From Deltaproteobacteria bacterium (GTDB taxonomy: Bacteria; Desulfobacterota; Syntrophia; Syntrophales; UBA2210), in contig JAFDBG010000008.1 in assembly GCA_019313385.1 (NCBI GenBank), positions 1 to 32,729 on the forward strand: a DNA stretch of 32,729 bases, in the 5' to 3' direction. Positions within the stretch are counted from its first letter, which is position 1. Every line of letters starts with the position of its first letter. The position numbers and the translations under genes were made by a program. Below, piece after piece: positions 26,792-32,729 of the stretch. Under the pieces are notes generated by a model, which was not told where the DNA came from, searched no databases, and saw only the letters and a program-made list of their open reading frames with translations.

Positions 26792-27625
26792 ATGCAGGCA
26801 TTATTTACATTGACACCGGCCGAATCGAAGCGGTTGATAGCCAGGGGCATCGTTTCGATTCCCGAGGTACAGCAAGCAAAGGAAGAAGGATATCTGATCG
26901 TGGGACGCGGGTCTACAAATGCGTATATCGTCGAGGAACTGCTTGGGAAATCGATAGAGAAGGAAAAGTATGTTGCCGGGCAGGTCATCAAAGGGATCAC
27001 CTGCGCGCTTCTTCAGGGCATTCGCATGCAACCGGTCACGTTTCACAAGAATCAGTTGCTGGATGTGGAACCATCCACCGTTATCGATGAACTGGGGCCG
27101 GGGGACATCATGTTAAAGGGGGCCAATGCCATTGATCACATGGGATATGTCGGCGTCGTTATGGCAAATTCCATGGGGGGCACCATGGGTCAATTTTACC
27201 TGCCCATGAAGGTCCGGGGAGCAACGATTATCTATCCCGTGGGTCTCGAGAAGATGATCCTGTCCGTCGAAGAGGCATCCAGGATGGGAGGATTGCACAC
27301 TATCGAACGGAGCATAGGCGCCACGGTCGGGATGGTGTGCGTTACAGACGGCATGGCCTATACCGAACTGGACGCCCTGGAAGAGCTCTTTGATGTAGAA
27401 GCCGTCCATTTCGCGTCGGGTGGATACGGCGGTGCAGAAGGGGCCGTAAGCATAATTGTCGAAGGTGACGACAAAGAGGTTAATCAGTGCTGCGATTATA
27501 TTGAAGGTATCAAGGGGGAGCCGCCGCTGTCCGGGATAAAACCTCCCTGTATGACCTGTCCCATTCTCTGCAGTTTCAAGGGGATGGAGGAGGATGCCCT
27601 TCCCGACTATCTGCGGGAAGCCTGA
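26792..27625 (+). CDS. Conserved-looking protein of unknown function with a Cys-rich tail
   Basis: 278 residues from an ATG with AAGGAGG eight bases upstream; the longer frame from 26708 is not needed. The N-terminus is ESKRLIARGIVSIPEVQQA then YLIVGRGSTNAYIVEEL. A glycine-rich middle follows (GPGDIMLKGANAID, VVMANSMGGTMGQFY), then SGGYGGAEGAVSIIVEGDD. The tail has IKPPCMTCPILCSFKGM, a C-x2-C-x4-C group that could hold metal. No signal peptide or membrane helices. I do not recognise a named family and assign no function. It is divergent from the phosphatase group and upstream of the zinc-ribbon gene. Confidence 0.7.
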   Translation: MQALFTLTPAESKRLIARGIVSIPEVQQAKEEGYLIVGRGSTNAYIVEELLGKSIEKEKYVAGQVIKGITCALLQGIRMQPVTFHKNQLLDVEPSTVIDELGPGDIMLKGANAIDHMGYVGVVMANSMGGTMGQFYLPMKVRGATIIYPVGLEKMILSVEEASRMGGLHTIERSIGATVGMVCVTDGMAYTELDALEELFDVEAVHFASGGYGGAEGAVSIIVEGDDKEVNQCCDYIEGIKGEPPLSGIKPPCMTCPILCSFKGMEEDALPDYLREA

Positions 27626-27947
27626 TCTTCTTCCGGATGTAAAAAAGAGGGACCAGGTCGAATCGTGTCAAGATTTTGTTGAAGTGTGCCTTTTATACCG
27701 GGAAAAATACAAACACTTCCCATATCAAATCTCTTTTGGCCTTCTAATTGACGCGTCAGGTTGAAGCCGGATTTTCAGGTTTTGTATTGACAACGGGTCG
27801 CTCCTCCGGTACGAGTGTCCACCGGAAGCTGGTTTGTCGTACTACAATTACGCAGCGTACAAGAAGGCAAGGGGAGATTCGCCCCTGCCTTCTTCGTTGG
27901 GAAATGACGGGTACACCCATGAATGAATTTATACGAAAGGGATTTCT
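27626..27947. other. Intergenic region with a possible promoter and a strong hairpin
   Basis: No gene recognised; a frame at 27748-27951 lacks a start context. TTGACA at 27786-27791 followed after 17 bp by TACGAG is a possible promoter. The strong hairpin at 27861-27894 is listed separately. Confidence 0.4.
27861..27894. terminator. Strong stem-loop, terminator-like but without a T tract
   Basis: AAGAAGGCA (27861-27869) pairs perfectly with TGCCTTCTT (27886-27894); inside it GGGG pairs with CCCC, with one bulged A and a seven-base loop AGATTCG. This is a 13-bp GC-rich stem. It lacks a U run on either strand, so it may be an mRNA-stabilising or attenuator structure for the next gene, about 50 bp downstream. 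Confidence 0.45.
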
Positions 27948-28385
27948 ATGACACAGAACAAGGACAGGACACCCGTCGCGCAAAGCATTACCACCTCATG
28001 TACGAAGTGTAAGATGGAGCTCAGCCACATCGTCATTTGCCACACCATGGAGGGGATTGTCGCTCGGGTCAAGTGCCGCACGTGCGGAAGCGAGCACAAG
28101 TATCACCCCGAAAAGAAGAAGACACCCCGGAAGACCGCGCGAGTTACCGGGCGGACAGCAGCGTCCCGAAAGGTACCGGTACCGGCAGCGCTGGACTTTG
28201 AGCAGTTCTCGGAGAGATTAAAGAACAGGGAACCTGTCCCCTACAGCTTGTCAGGATCATTTAAGGTTGATGACGTAATCAATCATGCAACCCACGGGAT
28301 GGGGCTTGTGACGAAGGTCTCTCGTCAGAGGGTCTGGGTGTTATTTTTCGACGGCCCGCGGACCCTTGTGTGCGACTGGGGATGA
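27948..28385 (+). CDS. Zinc-ribbon protein with C-terminal SH3-like/tudor-type domain
   Basis: 145 residues in three parts. An N-terminal zinc ribbon has SCTKCKMELSH and KCRTCGSEH (two C-x2-C pairs). A basic linker (about 50-75, rich in Lys, Arg and Thr) follows. The C-terminal module has DVINHATHGMGLVTKVSRQRVWVLFFDGPRTLVCD, the 'V.H..FG.G.V......I.V.F..G...L' layout of the small barrel found in UvrD/PcrA and CarD-like tails. It could bind nucleic acid or polymerase, by inference. The start has GAAAGGG upstream. The palindrome GGGGATGATCCCC (28378-28390) spans the stop. Confidence 0.75.
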   Translation: MTQNKDRTPVAQSITTSCTKCKMELSHIVICHTMEGIVARVKCRTCGSEHKYHPEKKKTPRKTARVTGRTAASRKVPVPAALDFEQFSERLKNREPVPYSLSGSFKVDDVINHATHGMGLVTKVSRQRVWVLFFDGPRTLVCDWG

Positions 28386-28546
28386 TCCCCGTGAAGGAGG
28401 CACCACGCTCTTGTAACAACAGCGGCGTGAGAAGTCTTCCCCACCTTTGACTTATCTTGCATGGAAAGCGAAAAAATATCTCGCTGTAGGCGCTGATTTG
28501 AACTATATGAATACGCAGAACGGTGAAAATCACCCAGGAGAGTATA

Positions 28547-29080
28547 ATGAAAAAATTTCAGGATCGTATCATTCGCGCCGCCAAGTTGGATGCAAACCTG
28601 TATGAAGAGGTTGAGGCCGACAAGGGGGCAATGGGCCAGGCGATGGCGGTTGTCGTCTTTTCCAGTCTGGCAGCCGGGATAGGAAGCATTGGAACAGGCG
28701 GACTCAGAGGGCTTGTGATGGGGACGATCGCGGCCCTTGCGGGATGGTACGTCTGGGCCTGGCTCACATACTTTGTCGGCACAAAACTCCTTCCAGAACC
28801 GCAAACCCAGTCAGATCCCGGTGAACTGCTGCGCACCATCGGCTTTGCGAGCTCTCCCGGATTGATTCGAATCTTAGGCATTATTCCGGGGCTGGGAGGG
28901 GTGGTTTTCCTGGTAGCCTCAATCTGGATGCTGACGGCAATGGTAATCGCGGTCAGGCAGGCCCTTGATTATACAAGCACACTGCGGGCTGTAGGGGTAT
29001 GCGTAATCGGCTGGGTCATTCAGCTGTTGATTCTCGTACTGTTGTTTTCTATCTTCGGCGGGGGCGCGCAACCGGTTTAA
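28547..29080 (+). CDS. YIP1-family integral membrane protein
   Basis: 177 residues from an ATG with CAGGAGAG upstream. After a polar N-terminus (about 1-38) come four to five hydrophobic segments, including AMAVVVFSSLAAGIGSIG, GTIAALAGWYVWAWLTYFVG, ILGIIPGLGGVVFLVASIWM and VIGWVIQLLILVLLFSIF, with the GFASSPGLIRILGIIPG loop typical of bacterial Yip1-domain proteins. Its role is unknown in bacteria. It lies 68 bp before hgcA in the same direction and might be co-transcribed. Confidence 0.75.
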   Translation: MKKFQDRIIRAAKLDANLYEEVEADKGAMGQAMAVVVFSSLAAGIGSIGTGGLRGLVMGTIAALAGWYVWAWLTYFVGTKLLPEPQTQSDPGELLRTIGFASSPGLIRILGIIPGLGGVVFLVASIWMLTAMVIAVRQALDYTSTLRAVGVCVIGWVIQLLILVLLFSIFGGGAQPV

Positions 29081-29148
29081 GAGAAAACGAGGGACGCACC
29101 GTGGCTATCAAGGTTGATTGAGTCCCCTGTAATCAAGGAATTTAAGGA

Positions 29149-30324
29149 ATGAAAGATCCTAATTTAATATCATTTGAGGATATCCAGAGTATATCAGGCG
29201 CCACCGGATCCCCCGAGGCCGTTTCAGCCCCACCCACGTGAGGCGTGTCCTGCGAGGTTCAGGTGAACCCGCCGCGCATGGATCAGCCCTTTGTGATCGG
29301 AGCGATTGAAACCGACATCGGCCGCGTCCCCCAGGTCTCTTCATCCCTTGGATGGGCCGACCACTGGGGAACGATTAAGGCCCGCTCCGGCCTCAACCGG
29401 ATGCACTACGCCGTCGATCCAGGTCTCTATGCCCTGGGAAATCCCGACGCCGGATCACTGGCACTGGTCACCGCAAACTACAAATTGAGCTTTGACAGCC
29501 TCCGGTCTGCCCTCCCCGGGCGTGATGCATGGATCCTCGTCCTCGACACAGAGGGGATCAATGTCTGGTGTGCCGCCGGGAAGGGAACCTTCAGCACAGC
29601 CGAACTCGTCGCACGCATCAAATCGAGTAAAATCAACCAGATCGTCTCTCACCGGAAAATCATCCTTCCCCAGCTTGGCGCCCCCGGCATTGCCGCGCAC
29701 ATCGTCAAGAAACTCGCCGGGTTCACGGTCCATTACGGTCCCATCAGGACCAAAGACCTGGCCGAATATCTTGATCGGGGAATGGCGGCAACTCCCGTAA
29801 TGCGTTTGAAAACCTTCACCCTTTCGGAGAGAGCGGTACTGATCCCTATCGAGCTGGTTCAGGCGCTCAAAGCGGCGCTCGTAGTCGCGCTGGTCGCTCT
29901 CGTCATTTCCGGATTTGGAGGACAGGGTACATATGTAGATAATGTAGTCACTTACGGAATCTTTTTCACCATTGCCTTGCTTGGCGGGGTATTCGCAGGG
30001 GCCGTGCTGACACCGCTCCTGCTCCCGTATATTCCGGGCCGGGCCTTCGCCCTGAAGGGCCTGGTTCTGGGCCTGATTACCGCCGTGGTTCTCGTCTTCT
30101 TCCGGAATCCCGATATGACACAGTGGGCCAACCGTCTCGAGATCCTCGCATGGCTTCTCCTGGTTCCCGCCGTGGCGGCATACCTGGCAATGAATTTCAC
30201 CGGCGCCTCGACCTATACCTCCCTTTCGGGCGTCAAGAAAGAGATGCAATGGGCCCTCCCTCTGGAAATAACAGCCGGGACCGCGGGATGCCTGCTCTGG
30301 CTGGGATCACGATTCATCATATAG
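29149..30324 (+). CDS. hgcA: HgcA mercury methyltransferase, corrinoid protein, with in-frame TGA at codon 31
   Basis: HgcA passes a methyl group from its cobalamin to Hg(II), making methylmercury. The diagnostic cap-helix motif NVWCAAGK is present (Cys at codon 141, the proposed lower Co ligand), with VTANYKLSFDSLR before it and QLGAPGIAAH after. Four or five membrane helices follow from about codon 230. Frame: ATG 29149 has AAGGA nine bases upstream, and the reading continues through 30 codons (MKDPNLISFEDIQS...) to a TGA at 29239-29241, then runs unbroken to 30324. Without readthrough, translation would have to start at GTG 29245 or ATG 29278, both with poor ribosome sites. An SECIS-like hairpin follows the TGA (listed separately). 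An inverted TTGATT/AATCAA (29114-29136) overlaps the leader. A nonsense mutation is the alternative. Confidence 0.93.
29252..29272 (+). promoter_or_regulatory. SECIS-like hairpin after the hgcA TGA
   Basis: GCG-A-GGTTC (29252-29260), loop AGGT, GAACC-CGC (29265-29272): eight pairs and one bulged A. Nineteen nucleotides separate the TGA from the loop, and G is the second loop base. Both are within the published bacterial SECIS model (loop 16-37 nt downstream, G among the first two loop bases). No folding energy was computed. Confidence 0.4.
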
Positions 30325-30339
30325 GAGGAGTACACGGAT

Positions 30340-30672
30340 ATGACACGACTCAGATATCTCAAAAATGTGACAACACTGGCGTTTGACGAAGAAAAATGCA
30401 TCGGATGCGGGGTCTGTATGACCGTCTGCCCCCAAGCGGTGTTCGGCATGAACGGCGACAAACGTGTCCAGATCGAGGATCGCGACGCCTGCATGGAGTG
30501 CGGCGCTTGTGCCCTCAACTGCCCCACAGAGGCATTAACGGTAACCGCGGGTGTGGGATGTGCCGCCGCGGTAATTAATTCCATGCTTGGCGGCGGATCA
30601 GCCACCGGATGCTGCTGCAGTATCGAACCGGACGAGACCTGCTCCGGCAATAAACGTCCGACCTGCTGTTAA
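30340..30672 (+). CDS. hgcB: HgcB ferredoxin-like partner of HgcA
   Basis: 110 residues with two [4Fe-4S] sites: C20, C23, C26, C30 (CIGCGVCMTVCPQ) and C51, C54, C57, C61 (CMECGACALNCPT, the HgcB signature). Beyond these it has the conserved C74 (GVGCA) and a Cys-rich tail (C91-93, C101, C109-110) expected to bind Hg(II) and hand it on. It supplies electrons to keep the HgcA corrinoid as Co(I). It lies 15 bp after the hgcA stop, with GGAGGAG at the junction, so the two form one operon. Loss of either gene abolishes methylation in studied strains. Confidence 0.95.
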   Translation: MTRLRYLKNVTTLAFDEEKCIGCGVCMTVCPQAVFGMNGDKRVQIEDRDACMECGACALNCPTEALTVTAGVGCAAAVINSMLGGGSATGCCCSIEPDETCSGNKRPTCC

Positions 30673-30878
30673 CGCTGATCCTAATTTTTAAATAATTAGA
30701 AACATTGCAGATAAGCGTTTTATTTGTATACATTGTGCATATGTGTTGCAAGCAGAAGAGGCCTTGGTAAATATTCCTCCGGGCTTCGTGACGAAAGCTG
30801 AAAAATGGCTGATGTTCGCCGTCAATCCAAAGAACTCTAAATCCTTAAGTAAAAGTTAGAGAGAGTGAGGTGTGAACA
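30673..30878. other. Gap after hgcB with a possible short coding relic
   Basis: One frame (30692-30860) reads FICIHCAYVLQAEEAL then VNIPPGFVTKAEKWLMF and ends TAG. The 'IP.GF....' part vaguely resembles the tail of PCP_red-like domains. No start with a good ribosome site is seen, so this is not called a gene. Confidence 0.3.
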
Positions 30879-32033
30879 GTGAATTTGAAAGATAAATATG
30901 CCGTTGTCGGGGTGGGTTATACACCTCAGGGACAAGTCCCCGAGAGGACCACAATGAGTTTTCACCTTGAGGCCTGTGCCAATGCCATTGAAGACGCAGG
31001 GTTGAAGCGAGAAGACATTGACGGATTGATCGTCTATCGCCACTTTCTTCCGCCGACGGGAGAGGGAGAGGTCACCCCTTATCTCGTGGCACAGCACCTC
31101 GGCCTGGCGCCAACCTATATGACTCAGGAAGCCAACTGATCACGGAGCCAAATACAGCACGCAGTTGGCGCGCTAGAATCAGGTCTTTGTAAATATGTAC
31201 TTCTTTCATATGCGCACTCGGGAGACAGCATGTCCCGTATGCTCATGGATAGGGGTGGTGATACACCGGTTTTTGGCCATTTCGGTGCGACCGCGGGGTA
31301 CGCGATGGCCGCTCGACGTGCCATGCATGAGTTTCATACGGGACCCGACACATGGAAACATATCGCAGTGGGACAGCGCAAATGGGCACAGATCAATCCG
31401 CGAGCGGTGATGTACGATAACCCGATGACATATGAAGACTACTATAACGCGAAGCGGCTTGTCGAGCCTTTCCGCCTTCCCGATAACTGCCTGGTCAACG
31501 ACGGTGGCCGAGCATGTATCATAACGTCGGCCGACAGGGCGCGCGATCTCAAGCACCCTCTTGTCACCATCATGGGGATGGGGCAACATAATCCGTCGAC
31601 GGATTTTCAGCAGGCGACCTATCTGGCGGGACCGACCGGTGCCCGGCAGGCTAGTGAGACTGCCTTCCGAATGGCAGGCATTACCGCCCGCGATGCCGAC
31701 GCCTGCGAGATATACGACTGCTTTACCTATACAGTGGAAATTACACTGCAGGACTACGGTTTCTTTGGACCGGGCGAAGGAGAGGAGTGGTTCTCGGGGG
31801 GCACCATTGAACCGGGGGGAAGGATGCCCCTCAATACATCGGGTGGCCAATTATCCGAGGCGTACCATATGGGCCTGACGCCCCTCACGGAGGGGGTAAT
31901 GCAACTCATGGGTCGATGCGAGGATAGGCAGCTCGGTCCCGCAACCAACACAAAGGAACCCGAAATTATCGTATGCAGCGATAACGGTGCCATAATGCAG
32001 TGTCATTCCTGTTATATCCTGAGGAGGTGTTAG
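30879..32033 (+). CDS. SCP2/lipid-transfer type thiolase with in-frame TGA at codon 87
   Basis: Full-length frame of 384 residues interrupted once by TGA (31137-31139). The first part (YAVVGVGYTPQGQVPERTTM, AIEDAGLKREDIDGLIV) and second part (SMSRMLMDRGGDTPVFGHF, EIYDCFTYTVEITLQDYGF, LNTSGGQLSEAYHMGL) are one SCP2-like thiolase, a family of acetyl-CoA acyltransferases and CoA-ester retro-aldolases. The TGA falls after TYMTQEAN at residue 87, at or beside the catalytic Cys (about 89) of thiolases ('EAAC' in archaeal members), with the SRSQIQHAVGALESG helix intact behind it. No other lesion exists. GTG 30879 has GAGAGTGAGG upstream. DUF35 follows in 5 bp. Selenocysteine decoding is inferred; a point nonsense mutation is the alternative. 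Confidence 0.85.
31156..31174 (+). promoter_or_regulatory. SECIS-like hairpin after the thiolase TGA
   Basis: AGC-A-CGC (31156-31162), loop AGTTG, GCG-C-GCT (31168-31174): six pairs around one A-C mismatch. The loop starts 23 nt after the TGA and has G as its second base, fitting the bacterial SECIS model. A competing GCCAA/TTGGC hairpin (31147-31169) with a 13-base loop starting AT does not fit, so the case is weaker than for hgcA. Confidence 0.35.
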
Positions 32034-32038
32034 TCGCC

Positions 32039-32446
32039 ATGACATACAACAAGCCTTTACCAAAGATCAATGCCGACACAAAAGAGTTCTGGGAAGGGTG
32101 CAGGGAACACCTCATAAAAATTCAGAAATGCGGTAATTGTGGATATCTTCGCCATCCTCCTTCATTCCTCTGCCCCCAATGCCATTCCCAGAAAACGGAG
32201 TGGATCACCGCCACGGGGAGGGGGTCTGTTTATACCTTTACCGTCAACCATGTAGCGTTCCATCCGGCCTTTCAGGAAGATGTTCCCTACGTCGTTGCAG
32301 TCGTGGAACTGGAGGAAGGTCCTCACATGCTTACGAATATCGTCGCTTGTGACCCGGGCAAGCTACGATGCGATATGCCGGTAGAGGTCGTATGGGACGA
32401 TATAACCGATGAGTTCAGCTTGCCAAAGTTTCGACCGGTATTGTAG
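32039..32446 (+). CDS. DUF35 zinc-ribbon/OB-fold protein, thiolase partner
   Basis: 135 residues from an ATG with GAGGAGGT about ten bases upstream, starting five bases after the thiolase stop. An N-terminal helix (TKEFWEGCREH) is followed by a rubredoxin-like zinc ribbon (KCGNCGYLRHPP then CPQCHS) and an OB-fold (RGSVYTFTVNHVAFHPAF). DUF35 proteins bind SCP2-type thiolases and aldolases and hold or channel CoA intermediates, so this confirms the class of the upstream gene. The pair should work as a complex. Confidence 0.92.
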   Translation: MTYNKPLPKINADTKEFWEGCREHLIKIQKCGNCGYLRHPPSFLCPQCHSQKTEWITATGRGSVYTFTVNHVAFHPAFQEDVPYVVAVVELEEGPHMLTNIVACDPGKLRCDMPVEVVWDDITDEFSLPKFRPVL

Positions 32447-32729
32447 GATACCGGGACAGATCTTTTGAAACTCTGAGGTTAATATTTACAATTATAAACC
32501 TTTGCGGACGCTTAGGCAGCCATGATCGACATACACCCTGATCGACTGTATCTGACCTCCACCGGTAGGCTGGCGCGTGACCTGAGCCGGCGCTTCCCCC
32601 TGAAGTGTCTCCGAGGAAATTAGGGACATCCATGATAAGTTTTGTCAAGGGGAAAACGGAGATTTCCCTTGACCTTCCGGATTGAAAGATTCCCGGCGGT
32701 TATTCTTGTTAATCTGCTTCAACTCGATC
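32447..32729. other. Window end, no gene assigned
   Basis: Two short frames look faintly coding: MIDIHPDRLYLTSTGRLARD (32523-32624) and MISFVKGKTEISLDLPD (32632-, ending at TGA, LarA-like at best). Neither has a good ribosome site or length. Possibly debris or the start of something beyond the window. Confidence 0.3.

Noticed and set aside
29455-30249. 264-codon minus-strand ORF
   Set aside because: Antisense shadow of hgcA in GC-rich sequence, with no recognisable domain.
30879-31139. Stand-alone 86-residue protein
   Set aside because: It is the N-terminal part of the thiolase; the frame continues after the TGA with the expected helix, so it is annotated as one gene.
31206-31850. 214-codon minus-strand ORF
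   Set aside because: Antisense to the conserved second part of the thiolase gene.
32415-32648. 77-codon minus-strand ORF
   Set aside because: Overlaps the DUF35 end, has no ribosome site and no recognisable features.
32632-32685. Third TGA-interrupted gene (LarA-like start)
   Set aside because: After the TGA the frame reaches a stop within a few codons, so there is no protein to recode.
1-32729. Global reassignment of TGA to an amino acid
   Set aside because: TGA is the natural stop of several intact genes here, for example rph and the GNAT gene in ATGA overlaps.

Overview
The window reads like a chromosomal segment of an anaerobic deltaproteobacterium (Desulfobacterota, possibly Syntrophales-like). 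This is inferred from the hgcAB mercury-methylation pair, the ispG-proS-rel gene order, an ADP-forming acyl-CoA synthetase, a thiolase/DUF35 pair and many short dispersed repeats. No rRNA or phylogenetic marker was compared.

Layout. 1-3256 is accessory and decayed: an IS110-like transposase fragment, an unrecognised truncated ORF, a REP/MITE-like element, an intact PAS-PAS-HD-GYP signalling gene and a truncated tyrosine integrase whose 3' end runs into the 3' end of a tRNA-Pro gene, a typical island boundary. 3235-10570 is a conserved housekeeping block on the minus strand, read right to left: ispG, proS, rel/spoT, an Amidase_3 enzyme, rph, rdgB, tRNA-Pro. 10809-19523 is a plus-strand mosaic of single metabolic genes (FAD oxidoreductase, isochorismatase-like hydrolase, gamma carbonic anhydrase-like protein, ADP-forming acyl-CoA synthetase, acetolactate decarboxylase, PilZ protein, MFS transporter). 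It is broken up by two copies of a ~300 bp dispersed repeat and contains a lone integron attC-like site. 19555-24324 (minus) is a promoter-led cluster: a hydroxypyruvate reductase resembling plant HPR1, a class I/II aminotransferase, kbl and tdh. Kbl and Tdh together turn threonine into glycine and acetyl-CoA. 24567-26569 (minus) holds a histidine phosphatase, a GNAT protein and a DUF2156 protein. 26792-32446 (plus) holds an unrecognised Cys-tailed protein, a zinc-ribbon protein, a YIP1-like membrane protein, hgcA, hgcB, an SCP2-type thiolase and its DUF35 partner.

The most striking signal is in the last block. Both hgcA and the thiolase gene are intact full-length reading frames interrupted by exactly one in-frame TGA. 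In the thiolase the TGA is codon 87, at or beside the position of the catalytic cysteine of classical thiolases. In hgcA it is codon 31, in the N-terminal extension. Each TGA is followed, 19 or 23 nt later, by the apical loop of a short hairpin with G as the second loop base, as the bacterial SECIS model requires. The simplest single explanation is that both are selenocysteine proteins, which would be a selenium-dependent HgcA and a selenocysteine thiolase. Independent nonsense mutations or assembly errors are the alternatives. TGA is an ordinary stop elsewhere in the window (for example in the rph/rdgB and GNAT/DUF2156 ATGA overlaps), so the genetic code is not globally reassigned.
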